DNA from: Wolfiporia cocos
Taxonomy: Eukaryota; Basidiomycota; Agaricomycetes; Polyporales; Phaeolaceae
NCBI GenBank assembly: GCA_029448655.1
Contig: JACCLO010000010.1
Span: 1,550,001-1,614,000 of the forward strand
Direction of reading: 5' to 3'
Length of the DNA: 64,000 nucleotides
Shown: one piece after another, positions 1-11,478 of the stretch
Layout: each line of letters starts with the position of its first letter
How positions within the stretch are numbered: position 1 is the first letter of the stretch
The notes under the pieces: model-generated
Told to the model about the DNA's origin: nothing
Seen by the model: the letters and a program-made list of their open reading frames with translations, nothing else
Databases searched by the model: none
Translations under genes and position numbers: made by a program

Positions 1-658
1 GCGCGTGACACCGAAGGTTAGTCCGCTGAGTCATTGACGCGTACAAGCGTGTTATGTACGTGTTGTTATGACAAGTGGACGTATACCGCGTTGTGTACGT
101 GTTGTTTGGTTGCGTGTACGTGTAGACGGGCGCTTAGCAGCGTAAATGTCTACAAGGTCGTAGAAATACCAGATAAATAGGTAAAAATACGGGAAAAATA
201 GTGGCATGTCCCAAATCTGTGACAAATGGTAGTGCAGCGGTACAGGCCGTAAGCACGTTAACCACAACAAAATATGCACAACTCTAGATGCAACTCCCTT
301 GCTTGCACAAAATTGCATTACACAACCGTACATGTATGCAACGTATGCAACATTAACGCAACCTTACTATAAGATCTGTCGTTCAATGGCATATGTCAAT
401 CTACGAAGCAAGTCACATGATCTGTAGATACATTTAGATTACATTGGATAGATTTCAAAACATTGAACTTTTCCGGATAGATTTAGGTACATCAGAATTC
501 ATTGGGATATATTCAAATACCTCGGATTTCCACTGGGCTTGAAGAGCTAGATGCAAAATTCAATCAATTGTATGCATTGGTGCAGGGATCCAACAGTGAT
601 CATATAGCGAGAGATGGTCTGCTGGGGACAATTGATGTTGTGAAGTCTATGCAGTTGG
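1..658. other. unassigned AT-rich flank
   Basis: No gene or repeat I can name. There are several degenerate repeats of a GTGTACGTGTTGTT-like motif near 40-125. Positions 123-150 faintly resemble the GGCGGGCGCTTAGATAAG stretch of the LTR-B terminal repeat, which may mark an old LTR scrap. The region ends in the GTTGG target duplication of the next solo LTR. Confidence 0.4.
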
Positions 659-1366
659 TGTTACGGGTCGAATACCCGTTCGTATATTCGAGTTGCGAAT
701 ATAGATCGTTCTTCTGCACGTAGGCACGTCGCCGTATGCAAGGCAAATACTCGTTAGATGCCTTCGGGTCCTAAGTGAAGTCCTTAGGAGATCGGTTAAT
801 ATCCAATACGCGTTAGAGGATATAATCTGTTCAAGTGCGAGTCGAATAGAATATAAGACTCGCCTAAGTCCGAGAAGTCAGTGTGCACTTCGAGGACTTA
901 GTCGTTCGATTGCTCGAGTGAGAAATACTGAGCGTAGTTTCCTACGTTTGAGAACGAGTATAAGACTTCTTGTTTATACAACAAGGTCGAGCTGAAGAGC
1001 CTCGACGGTAAGTACATGAGTTTTTATACTACGCTAGGTTTCAGGGGTCAAGTCTGTCCCAGATGCCACCGATACTATCTACGCTATAGTCCCAAACGTC
1101 TGATAAGTATGGAGTGATATATCTGAGACGATAGATAGGAATGATGGCGGTTGAACGCCATCTGTCAGCTAATAAACGATGAACATGAAACGGTGGCAGG
1201 GTTGGATCTGCCAAAGATGAAACGAGCCCTATAGACTAGTACAACTGGGGATGCGCCCAGTAAGATCACAAGTAGCCAGGGGGGCTGGTTGCGCAACAAG
1301 TCCCTGTATCGTATTTGCCCGGTGGTGAGTTCTGTCGATATTCGAAAAATCAAAATAACTGTAACA
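659..1366 (-). repeat. solo LTR of family LTR-A
   Basis: A 708-bp sequence with TGTTAC...GTAACA ends, in reverse orientation, collinear with the LTRs at 27891-28598 and 35645-36352. It is flanked on both sides by GTTGG (654-658 and 1367-1371), a 5-bp target duplication. No internal domain remains, so it most likely arose by LTR-LTR recombination. It differs from the full-length element's LTR at scattered positions, so it is older than that insertion. Confidence 0.93.
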
Positions 1367-2067
1367 GTTGGTGAGCTAGATTGCATCTGAAAGGGCACTG
1401 CACCAGCAACTTTGCAGGAAGAGGCTTCAGAGCATAGCAGTACAAACAGTAGCCTGTTGTGGATGCCAAGTGCATTATTGCAGTCACCAGGGGTGTCTAG
1501 ATAGTCATTATACCAGGAATACTCATTTGCCATCATTTGCCACATTTTCCAGTCATGTGCCACCTCAAATCCAGGTTCTCACTCGCCATTTGCCTGGCAA
1601 ATGCTGCGGTGCTGTTATGGGTCATATACCCATTCGTATATTCGAGGTGCAAATATAAATTGTTCTTCTGCACGTAGTCCTGCAGATGAGTGCAAGGCAA
1701 ATATATCTGTTAATAAGCCTTCAGGCTCTAAGTCAAAGACTTTAGAGATCATTCAATATCCAATATGTGTTAGAGGATATAATCTGTTCTGGCACAAGTC
1801 TTGTAGAATATAAGACTCACCTAAGTCCGAGAAGTCATTGGGCACTTCGAGGACTTAGTCGGTTCAGGAGCTCGATGAATACTGAGCGTAGTTTCCTACA
1901 TTTGAGAACGAGTATAAGACGTCTTGTTTGTACAACAAGGTCGAGCTGAAGAGCATCAATAGTAAGTAGATTGGCTTTTATACTATGCTAGGTTTTAGGG
2001 GTTGAGTCCATCCCAGATGTCACCAATACTATCTATGCTATAGTACGAAATGTTTGATAGGTATTTA

Positions 2068-3653
2068 TATCACAAGACGCGCTGCGGACCCAATGCAACG
2101 TGCTTATGAGTGGCATAATAGCCACTCCCCCAAAAGGGCTACGATAACAGCTCATGCTGCTATCGAGGGTCCAGCTATATCTGCAGTTCATATTCCCACG
2201 CTCGGCGCCTATTAGACACTCTATGGTGTAGGCCATGTATGCCGGCGCCACGTACGGGTAATGTACCCTAGTTATTGCTCCGTAACGTCTATGATATTAT
2301 GCTTTCGCATTATCTGTGACATTACCCCCACTTCAAGGATTAACCGTCTCTGGTTAAGGAGATAACTTAGGCTGCATCAAGCCGCCCCCGGTACTAAGTA
2401 TCACTTCTACTATGCTTTGTCATTGTGCCTGGTGAAGGGTACCCCCAATCCCTTATACCATTTGGCTTATGACGTGTGTGCCAACCTCTTGAAGGCCCGA
2501 CTTACACCCTGGATTTTGGGTGCGGGTTAAGGCTATTTAATAGTAGTTTTTACCACGCAAGCTTTGACCAATCTTATCCCCTGATACCTTACGGTTATAG
2601 AGGGGCCCCATGATACAGGGGGTCACGTGGTGGGTACTTTTCCCTCAGCCGCCAGTGGTTCGGAAGCGCCCCAGGCAGTGGAAATATTTGCCACCACCCA
2701 GGTTCGAACCGGCGACCGGGTGAGCTGTTATTATATCACAAGACGCGCTGCGGACCCAATGCAACGTGCTTATGAGTGGCATAATAGCCACTCCCCCAAA
2801 AGGGCTACGATAACAGCTCATGCTGCTATCGAGGGTCCAGCTATATCTGCAGTTCATATTCCCACGCTCGGCGCCTATTAGACACTCTATGGTGTAGGCC
2901 ATGTATGCCGGCGCCACGTACGGGTAATGTACCCTAGTTATTGCTCCGTAACGTCTATGATATTATGCTTTCGCATTATCTGTGACATTACCCCCACTTC
3001 AAGGATTAACCGTCTCTGGTTAAGGAGATAACTTAGGCTGCATCAAGCCGCCCCCGGTACTAAGTATCACTTCTACTATGCTTTGTCATTGTGCCTGGTG
3101 AAGGGTACCCCCAATCCCTTATACCATTTGGCTTATGACGTGTGTGCCAACCTCTTGAAGGCCCGACTTACACCCTGGATTTTGGGTGCGGGTTAAGGCT
3201 ATTTAATAGTAGTTTTTACCACGCAAGCTTTGACCAATCTTATCCCCTGATACCTTACGGTTATAGAGGGGCCCCATGATACAGGGGGTCACGTGGTGGG
3301 TACTTTTCCCTCAGCCGCCAGTGGTTCGGAAGCGCCCCAGGCAGTGGAAATATTTGCCACCACCCAGGTTCGAACCGGCGACCGGGTGAGCTGTTATTAT
3401 ATCACAAGACGCGCTGCGGACCCAATGCAACGTGCTTATGAGTGGCATAATAGCCACTCCCCCAAAAGGGCTACGATAACAGCTCATGCTGCTATCGAGG
3501 GTCCAGCTATATCTGCAGTTCATATTCCCACGCTCGGCGCCTATTAGACACTCTATGGTGTAGGCCATGTATGCCGGCGCCACGTACGGGTAATGTACCC
3601 TAGTTATTGCTCCGTAACGTCTATGATATTATGCTTTCGCATTATCTGTGACA
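2068..3653 (-). mobile_element. TRIM-D tandem array (three LTRs, two internal units)
   Basis: Three 254-bp LTRs (2068-2321, 2734-2987, 3400-3653) alternate with two 412-bp internal units, giving an exact 666-bp period. The copies look identical by eye. On the minus strand the LTR begins TGTCACAG and ends CTTGTGATA. The whole array is flanked by ATTTA (2063-2067 and 3654-3658), so it behaves as one insertion later expanded by LTR recombination. No protein is encoded. It is a terminal-repeat retrotransposon in miniature that must use enzymes from elsewhere. A self-priming site adjoins the 5' LTR at complement(3387-3397). Confidence 0.9.
3387..3397 (-). promoter_or_regulatory. TRIM-D self-primer binding site (array copy)
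   Basis: On the minus strand the sequence ATAACAGCTCA lies 2 nt inside the 5' LTR (3400-3653). Its exact reverse complement, TGAGCTGTTAT, occurs in the same LTR at complement(3476-3486), about 26 bp downstream of an ATATAG box. This matches Tf1-type priming by the transcript's own 5' end. The same geometry is repeated at the 2734 LTR. Priming itself is inferred. Confidence 0.75.
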
Positions 3654-4014
3654 ATTTAGTGATGAATCCGAAATGATAGATAGGAATGATATGGCGATTG
3701 AATGCCATCTGTCAACCTTGAAATGATAAATATGAAACAAAGGCAGGGTTGGATCTGCCAGAGTCAAAACATGCCCTATACACTTGTACAACCGGGGTTA
3801 GGCCTGGTGTATCCACGAATAGCCAGGGGGTTGGTTGCGCAACAAGTCCCTGTACCGTATTTACCCAATGGTGAGTTCTGCCAGCATTCACAAAAAATCA
3901 AAATAACCATAACAGGTGCTCATTTGCCCACAGCACTACCTGTATCATACTCATGCAATGGCAAGGTCTGTGTGCATTAAAATCAAATTGTAACACATGT
4001 AGGTCACAAACTCT

Positions 4015-4440
4015 TGTCACAGATATTGCCCCTCCCCTGGATCGAACCCAGGAAACCCCGGTTACTTATCACATGACCCTTATCAGCCGTTAGCCTAGTG
4101 GATACGCGCGTACATACACATCACGTTAGGTCTTTAGTAGTTAGCGCATTACTTACGTAAGCAGGTCACGGGTTGGGCGTCATGCCAATGGGTGCACAGG
4201 CCACCTTACTTTAGGGTAGCCATACTAGTGACTGCTGCAGCGCATGTACTTAAACTACTACGTCTGAGGTCTTACACCTCAGACTCTTCATTCTATCTAT
4301 GGGGGCGTGTCCCCTCAGATTCAACGCTACTTCCTCTGCGTGCTAGTCTGGTGCCCTTAGGCCTGAGAGAACCTAGGGACGTCACATATTACCAGCGGTC
4401 CGACTTGGACGTTAGTACGTACGTCGTAAAATCTGTGACA
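4015..4440. repeat. 426-bp solo-LTR-like element with TSD ACTCT
   Basis: The ends are perfectly inverted (TGTCACAGAT at 4015, ATCTGTGACA at 4440) and are flanked by ACTCT on both sides (4010-4014 and 4441-4445). A 5-bp duplication and TG...CA ends fit a solo LTR of a further Ty3/gypsy family. The first decamer, TGTCACAGAT, is shared with the TRIM-D LTR start. Inside are tRNA-like boxes: reverse-strand GGTTCGATCC near 4031-4040 and a forward A-box-like GTTAGCCTAGTGG near 4089. No protein is encoded. A related degraded sequence lies near 6760-6960. Confidence 0.75.
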
Positions 4441-4607
4441 ACTCTATCTGTAGGTGGTCATATGTGATTCCCCATTGCCTTGTCTTCATATCATGAAGAA
4501 GTAGTAGCAGTATAGCACATGTATAAATACAGCAGTGAATGGTAGTGATATGCCAGGCCAGGCCAAGCCCTACTTTGGCTGGGCTAAGCCAGGCTTTACA
4601 CCATAGC

Positions 4608-5309
4608 TGTTACAGTCAAGTTTTATTTTTTGAATGCAGGCAGAACTCACCATTGGGTGAATACAATACAGGGACTTGTTGTGCAACCAACCCCCTGGCC
4701 ACTCATGACTCCACTTGGCATAACCCCAGTTGTACTAGTGTATAGGGGATGTTTCAACTCTGGCAGATCCAACTCTGCCCTTGTTTCATATTTATCATTT
4801 CATGACTGACAGATGGCATTCAACCACCATCATCATTACTATCTATCATTTCAGATATATCACTACATATATATCAAACACTTCATACTAGGACGTAGAT
4901 AGTATCGGTGACATCTGGAATGGACTGGACCCCTAGAACCCAATGTAGTATTTGAACTGATGTACTTAGCATCGAGGCTCTTCAGCTTGACCTTGTTGTA
5001 TAAACAAGAAGTCTTATACTCATTCTAAAATGTAGGAAACTATGCTCAGTATTTGCCGAGCCCTAAACCAACTAAGTCCTTGAAGTGCACACTGACTTCT
5101 TGGACTTAGGCAAGTCTTATATTCTACAAGACTGAACTGATATATTCTCTAATGCATATTGAATATTGAACAATCCCCTAGAGTCTCTGACTTAGGGCCT
5201 GAAGGCTTATTTAGATAATATTTTCCTTGTGCTTGTCCACAGTACTCCACACAAAAGAACAATTTATATTCACAACTCGAATATACAAACGGGTGTTCAA
5301 CCCATAACA
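4608..5309 (+). repeat. ancient solo LTR-A
   Basis: A 702-bp forward-oriented LTR-A copy with TGTTAC...ATAACA ends. Recognisable blocks are the start region, the TTGCGCAACC-like segment, the TTCAGCTYGACCTTGTTG start-site segment and the CGAATATAC-A-ACGGGT end. It is much diverged. The flanks ATAGC (4603-4607) and ATGGC (5310-5314) look like a target duplication with one change. It sits inside a GC-rich fold-back repeat that continues on both sides. Confidence 0.82.
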
Positions 5310-5712
5310 ATGGCCTGGGATGGCCCATGGCTCAGCTTGTGTCTCAGGCTGAGCTAGGCAAAGCCATTGAGCCCTGGCCTGGTGACCCAATGGATACAAT
5401 GTCCAGCAATCACAATACAAGATTGCATAGGGTAGTGATATACTCAACTCCAATGTAGTGCCTCTGTGTTGTTTATTTCAAGCTACAGAAAAGGCCAATA
5501 AGTCGAATCCTTAACATTGAAGCCTTTCATGCACCACCAGGTGCCTATATAATACCCCATATGGCAGGCACATTACTGAACACTGTGCTGGTGGAAGGTT
5601 ATTTTCACGCTTAATCCTACTATAAATTAAAGGCTTTAGGATTCCTTTTCATCAGGGAACAGTTGGAAAAGGTGTATTTCAGACTTTCAAAGTTAGAGTG
5701 GTGACTATCCTA

Positions 5713-5866
5713 GCAGTGATAGGCCCTGGGAAAGCTCTGGCTCAGGCTGGGCCAAGCTGTGGGCCATCAATGGGGGCCCAGCTTTAGGTTTTGAAAAGTC
5801 AAGGCTATCAAAAGCTGGGCCAAAGCTGGGGGCTTTTGGGCTGGGCCAGGCCAGCACATCACTAGT
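5713..5866. repeat. GC-rich fold-back repeat, MITE-like
   Basis: About 150 bp made of imperfect GGGCTGGGCC / AAAGCTGGGGCC units. The ends are roughly inverted (AGTGATAGGCC on the left; GGCCAGCACATCACT on the right). A similar unit, interrupted by the solo LTR at 4608-5309, begins near 4547 with AGTGATATGCCAGGCC and resumes after 5310. I could not define a clear target duplication, so the class (MITE or local fold-back) is open. Confidence 0.4.
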
Positions 5867-5869
5867 GAA

Positions 5870-7814
5870 TGGATGGAAAGCCCCAAATTCACTTTCTCTC
5901 ATATTCCACGGCTCAGCCTCAACACTTTGTCAAAGCCCAGGCCATCATTATTACAGTTGGACAGCATGGCAAGCAATGTGCTCTGTATGTATCACTTTGT
6001 TTCCAGACTGCAGCCCAAGGACATCATTGCTTTGAGCAGAAAGGCATGTCAGAGGCATCATTGTCCATTGATAGCTCACAACCTGTCACAGAAAATGAAT
6101 GCTGAGGAGTGCACCAATGCACTTCACACAGTGTCTAGGTTCATTCAACATGTATCTACCATCAGAGAGCATTCTGCCATCATTCAGGTTCTCATATGCA
6201 CAGCAGCACAGCATGGAAGCCAGGGGGTGTAGCAGCATTGATTGCAATTTGTACCTTGCCACCACTATGCTAGGTGTCATGGGATGTGCACTGAACCCCC
6301 AGCACTATGCATCTATGGCAGTTTTAACCACTTAGCCAAAAGGCACACATCGACAAGTCATTCATCAATGGGGGCCCTGCTACTTATGCAGCTCAAGTTC
6401 CCATGCTTAAGTGTATGCACGGGCACTCCATGCTTTGTTTTGAGTGGTTTCTTAGGCTTAGTCAAGGACATTTTAACATCACATATTTTTCTGTGACACT
6501 AGGTTCATTAGAGGTGTTTTGCTAACAATGATTATGTCACAAGAAATTGTGGCATTATTTCCTCATTATATTCTTCATGTGTCTGCACAATATACTGATT
6601 AGATAGCCACTCATAGGACAGCATGTGCATGGGTAGCTAATATCTTATCTACTTATCATCATGGTCACATCGTAACTTACTTGTGGCAGTGTTACATTAG
6701 TTACTGTAGCACAAGACTCACTGCACACAGACTGCACCTCTAGGGCAAGGCGGCCAAGTAGTACAGAGTCCCCTGCATGTATATATACTAGGTAGCGTTC
6801 TGATGTACTCCTCAGAACTTGTATTCTTGGCCTAGGGGGCGAGTCCCCTGGGAACTCTTCACATTACCTCTGCCTGCATGTATGCCCTCTAAGTCAACAA
6901 CTACCTTCTCTTACTTGCTGGTCTGGAGTAGCAGCAGGGGGGGCCCTTGTCTCTGTGACTGTTCACCAGACTACAGTGAGTGCCCAGATGCTCGGACCTA
7001 GGAAACCAGTGTGAGGACGTACCTCATTCTCCCATAGGAGGATAGAGGCATATTAGAGGGTGGATATAGGGGGATTCCTGCATACGCGGTGGCACATAAG
7101 TTTCCGTAACAAATTATCACTCAGCTTTTCCCAAGGTGGTGTAAGAATTATGCGAACAAGGAGCTGTTGGAGGGTGGCAATATGAACACCCCACAATGTT
7201 AATCTAGGCAACAGGCATGGTAACATGTTAGTTAGCATTTTATGAGCAGGGTCTGTCACTGTCACTGCTGGCTATGCTTTTAGTGTATGTTTTTGTACAT
7301 CCAATGTGGGTAACAGTACTTGGATACAGTTACTGGTATGCATTGTGAAGGGCAAGGACTACACTCCAACTACTCCACTTCAAAAATCTGGTAGTGGAGC
7401 TCAGAAAATTGGCACCACAGTGATAATTATTGTTAGCAAAACACCTCTATTGCAATTTTATACTACACCTTCACTGACTCAAATACTTGCACTGAGATGA
7501 TGCTTCTCAATACACTCTGTACCATGCAGTGCAGACCATGCTCTGCTCACACAGGGAGTTCAATGACATACACCATATGATTTGTGCACATGACACTGGT
7601 TTTGAGATACAAATGCTACACAATACAATGGCAACACCACACTTGACAACCAATAACAACAAACATGCACACATGAAACCATGCATGTTAGTCACTTGTT
7701 ATTGTGTGATCAGCATGTACAGAAATCCCAGCAAATTTCTGACAAACAGAAGGACTTCCTGCACCATGTAGACACAGAGAAAAAGGTAAATGCATAAAAA
7801 GAAAAATGACCACC
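5870..7814. other. gene-free, repeat-derived sequence
   Basis: Short reading frames only, none with a recognisable domain or convincing splice structure. Positions 6760-6960 share order and wording with part of the 426-bp element at 4015-4440 (CTAGTCTGG / CTGGTCTGGAG and GGGGGCG...GTCCCCT segments), so an old relative of that repeat probably lies here. I see no other structure. Confidence 0.4.
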
Positions 7815-8060
7815 GCAGGGGTCGATGCCCCGTTGCCCGCCCAGGCGCAGCGACGCACCTATGGCGTTGCGCGCGGAGGCGCACCTGTGGCGTTGCGCGC
7901 GGGGAGACGCACTCGTTGCGTCCATGCCCCGTGCTCGCTATAGCGATGCGCCCCGACGCAGCGACGCACCTATGGCGTCGCGCGCGGGGAGACGCCCCTG
8001 TGGCGTGTGTCCATCCCGCACGCGCAGCGCCCGCGCCGCGGACTGCGCGGCCTCTATTTG
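7815..8060. repeat. GC-rich minisatellite-like block
   Basis: An abrupt GC-rich island in AT-rich surroundings. The 20-mer GCAGCGACGCACCTATGGCG occurs twice with starts about 111 bp apart (near 7847 and 7958), each followed by a GYGCGCGCGG-type segment and GGGGAGACGC. Shorter variants (GCACCTGTGGCGTTGCGCGCGG) lie between. The open frames across it are only a by-product of the repeat. Confidence 0.6.
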
Positions 8061-8579
8061 AAACTCGAGGTTAAACTCCTCCTACAAGTCGTCGTAGTCA
8101 GACGCGATGCCATTTCGCCAGGCGGCCTCGTTGTGTAGAATGCAAATATAATATGATTCGTCAATATTTGGGCCGATCGGGCAAGCCCACTAATGGGCGC
8201 TCACTTCATGAGATGCAGAAATAAATGTAACAATCATGCCCAATGTACAGTCGCGGACAACCAAACCCGGTCAATTTTTTGGCCCATTTTTTGAGGCATC
8301 AGCGTTACCTAGATACGATTGTATACTACATATAGATGATGCTTGAATATTTTACGGGGTGATTGCACGAGCCAATCTCCGTAAGAGTCAAAATTTGTGA
8401 TCAGACCCCCTCAAAATTGGCCAACCCCCTAAAAAAATAGCTAAAAATCCGGAAAAAAGCGCAATCGACTCCTCTCAATGAGCTGAGTATAATCTCGAAA
8501 TAATCGAAAATGTCAGCATGACGGTGTGCTTGGAATTTGAAAAAAAATCCTCAGTCTCTCCTTGAAGTCTGCATCTGCA

Positions 8580-8929
8580 ATGGCTCGCGGTCGCCCCACC
8601 AAAGCTCAGCGAAACATCTCTGGACTCCGAAATCAGCCACGTCTCACTGAAACACATGCGGAAGCTCACCGTGACCAGTCACAGGCGGTGCAGCTGCAGC
8701 GATCCCGAGCTCCAAGTCCTGCGAGCTCAGAAGACTCAGATAGTGGATGGGCCAATGAAGATAGTGACGGACTTACTGACTGTGAAGTCAATGAGGTCTT
8801 GGACTCGCATTGGGATGATCTTGATAGTGAGGAAATGCGTGACCGGCTGCATTGTATGGCCATCATGGAAGGTGATGACCCCCATGACGAGGATTGGCTT
8901 CTGCCAAAGGCTCTCAGCAAAAAGCGAAA
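8580..8929 (+). CDS. transposon N-terminal exon (tentative)
   Basis: An ATG at 8580 opens a 117-residue stretch that begins MARGRPTKAQRN, is acidic in the middle (SSEDSDSGWANEDSD) and ends in a basic KALSKKRK tail. A donor (GTAAGA) starts at 8930, and an acceptor (TTGCCAG) ends at 9005 after a CACTAATAAC branch-like site. This join does not keep frame with the ARPKTYKIGPD... start of the next exon: the phase is off by one nucleotide. Either this copy carries a 1-nt indel here or the true splice site is one I did not find. The exon is probably the N-terminus of the transposase. Confidence 0.5.
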
Positions 8930-9005
8930 GTAAGAGGCAGAGCACAAATGTATGAGCTTTCTCCTGCATTAAGAAGGGATATGGCTCACTAATAACTATT
9001 GCCAG

Positions 9006-11165
9006 CACGACCAAAGACATACAAGATAGGCCCTGACCTCGCAGCTAAAGCACCACGTACTCAGCGCCGCTACAAGAAAGAGATCGAACAGCGAAAGAAG
9101 ACATCACTCACAGCATTATATGGCTTCTCGATACAGCGGAAAGAGTGCATAGTTGACAATAGTGCGCACCATAACGTTGACACACTCTCCACGGCAGTGG
9201 ATGCCCCCTCCACCCCAGTATCATCTCCGCCAGCCATCAGAGTGCTGAGCCCAGCTTCACAGTTGTCATCAGTGCATGTGGGAGCATGTCTAGAGCCAGA
9301 GATATCGCTCAATGTGGCGGAAAAGGATGCAGTGGTGGCAGAGTCTGTGGATGACGAAGTGGGGTCAGAGTCAGAGGATTGGCTGGAAGATGATCAGAAT
9401 GAGCGGGTGCAAGGTGCCACGGCAATTCGGGGATGGGTGGATCTCCGTGAACAGGTCAAGAAGCACTTGCAAGAGAAGCACTTACCACTCTCGCAGATTA
9501 ATCAATACCTGATCATCCGAAACTTTGCAACCTTGCGTCTCAAAGGCTACCGCTGCATTGCTGCCAGCCTCGAGATTGCACGGCAATGGCATGACTCGAA
9601 GAGTGAGAATGCCTACTTTGCTCGTCGCATTCGTGCCCTCGCTCGACACTATCAGATTTTCGAGCAGTTACCAAAGGAGAAACGAGGTGGATTCTCAAAT
9701 TCACGCACCCCTTTTCACGACGAGAACCTCCGCACAGCTGCCCGGTCATGGCTTAGCTCTCAGGTCTCTGGCACCATCACCCCACTCCTATTCCAGCATG
9801 CCATAAATGAGACGATATTGCCAAGTCTTGGGTTGATGTTGAAGAAGCCAATCTGTGGGCGCGCAGCTCGGCGATGGATGATTAAGCTGGGCTGGCGTCG
9901 GACTGTCCTCCGGAAGGGTGTGTATATGGATGGACATGAGCGGGAGGATGTTGTCAGGTATCGCCAAGACGTCTTCCTCCCAAGAATGCTCGAGCTTGAG
10001 GCTCGCATGGTTCACTTTGAGGGGCCAGAGCTCAAACGTGTTGATCCCAAGCTTGCGCATGGTCAAGTGGAAGTCGTCCCAGTATTCCATGATGAGAGCT
10101 GCTTCCATGTTAACGATTATAAGCGAAGTGCATGGTGAGTGGTCAGCAATGAGTCTCTGATGTCCCACTAATGGCCACAACTGCACAGGTTGGCCGAGGG
10201 ACAGTCAGTGTTACAGAAAAAAGGCCGTGGACGTCTCATCCATGTCTCCGACTTCATCACTCCCGAGACTGGGCGCCTCGTGCAACATGATATGGATGGC
10301 AATATTGTGCAGGATGCACGATGCATTATATATCCTGGCACCAATGGTGATGCATGGTGGGACACTGAACAGCTCATCAAGCAAGTACAAGACAGCTTCG
10401 AGATTGCGAAGAATGTTTTTCCAGGTCGCCAGCTGCTTTATATTTTTGACCAATCATCTGCACATGCATCACTACCCCCCGATGCGTTGCGTGCATTCGA
10501 CATGAACAAATCTGACGGTGGGAAACAGCGGAAGCAACGGGATACTGTGATCCCAATGTCTAACCCTTCTGCTACACAACGTGGGCAGGTACAGAAGATG
10601 ACACTTGCTGATGGCAGCCCCAAAGGGCTCAAACGAGTTCTGGAGGAGCGTGGCTTCAATGTGTCCAAAATGCATGCAAAATGCTCCCCTGTTTGTCCTT
10701 GGGAGAATACCGATTGCTGCATGGCTCGGTTACTCAGCAAACAGAATGACTTCGCCAATCAGCCATCAATGCTTGAGATGGCTATCAAGGATGCTGGGCA
10801 CATCTGTATTTTCCTGCCCAAATTCCATTGTGAGCTCAATCCAATCGAGATGGTGAGGATCAGCTCTTTAGATTGCCGAATTCATGACTAATAAACAAAC
10901 TTAGTATTGGGGCTGGTGCAAGCACCGCTACCGTGAAATACCTAAGAAGACATTTGCCGAAGCAAAGCGGGCTGCATTAGAACAGCTCAATAGCTGTCCA
11001 GTTGAAGTTATACAACGGTTTATTAACCGTGCTTGGCGATTTATGAGTGCGTACCGGCTAGGTCTAACTGGAAAAGCTGCAGCCTGGGCTGTGCGCAAGC
11101 AAAAGCAGCATAGACAGGTTTCGGAACAAGCAATGATGTCAATTGAAGCTGTTCTTACTTTGTGA
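9006..11165 (+). CDS. DDE transposase (three exons)
   Basis: Exons are about 9006-10134, 10189-10852 and 10905-11165, with introns of 54 and 52 bp. Both introns have GTGAGT/GTGAGG donors, CTAAT branch sites and CAG/TTAG acceptors, and both joins keep frame. The first exon holds a long basic, DNA-binding-like region. The catalytic core reads VFHDES (first D, end of first exon), YIFDQSSAH (second D) and HCELNPIEM-YWGWCK (E, spanning the last intron). The second D and the E are about 128 residues apart, much further than the DD34-39E of classical Tc1/mariner. The insert is Cys-rich (CSPVCPWENTDCC). All three acidic residues are present. The main doubt is the N-terminal join. Confidence 0.8.
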
Positions 11166-11478
11166 TAGATAATATACACATTTTTCTCGCTGCACCCATT
11201 GAGCCGCACTGGATAACCGCAAAATCTGGTCCGGAATTTGGCCAACCCCCAAAAAGCGTGGGAAAAATACCAAAAAATCGTTTTCCGACATTCTAAACTT
11301 CCCTGAGTCTGAATCCATGCTTACAATCATCATCTAGCAGTTCAAGTGCTATGAAATTTACCGTGTTTGATTGTCCACGACTGTAGTACGGGTTCCCGAG
11401 GCATAGCGCGAGTAGGCTATATACACCTGCTGCTATGACACTCACAAGTCCGCCGATCTTCCAGGCCGCAAAGAAGCG

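Larger units (their letters stand above)
1613..3914 (-). repeat. old solo LTR-A split by a TRIM-D insertion
   Basis: The two halves, 1613-2067 and 3659-3914, together form a degenerate reverse-oriented LTR-A copy with recognisable TGTTA...TAACA ends. Flanking GGTGC copies (1608-1612 and 3915-3919) are the target duplication. The LTR is interrupted by the TRIM-D array, whose own ATTTA duplication lies inside this LTR. Many substitutions relative to the young copies show that it inserted well before the TRIM did. Confidence 0.88.
8248..11383 (+). mobile_element. DDE DNA transposon with TIRs and TA target
   Basis: A 3136-bp element with 23-bp terminal inverted repeats (8248-8270 and 11361-11383; 20 of 23 positions match; ends CAGTCG...CGACTG). 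It is flanked by TA on both sides (8246-8247, 11384-11385), the target duplication of the Tc1/mariner superfamily. A 13-bp subterminal motif, TTGGCCAACCCCC, occurs in direct orientation near both ends (8417-8429 and 11238-11250) and may bind transposase. It encodes a spliced transposase. Its right end is only 95 bp past the stop codon of the convergent eIF2D gene. The superfamily call rests on the TA, the TIRs and the DDE motif order. Confidence 0.88.

Noticed and set aside
2690..2730. Possible tRNA gene from GGTTCGAACC
   Set aside because: Only a T-arm-like box is present; no acceptor stem, anticodon arm or proper A box could be drawn around it.
2627..3583. Pairs of identical 84- and 90-codon frames
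   Set aside because: They are copies of the TRIM-D unit, open on both strands, and contain LTR and primer-site sequence; not protein genes.
4080..4190. Possible tRNA or SINE head
   Set aside because: A-box-like GTTAGCCTAGTGG is present but the downstream B box is degenerate and the whole lies inside a repeat with LTR-like ends.
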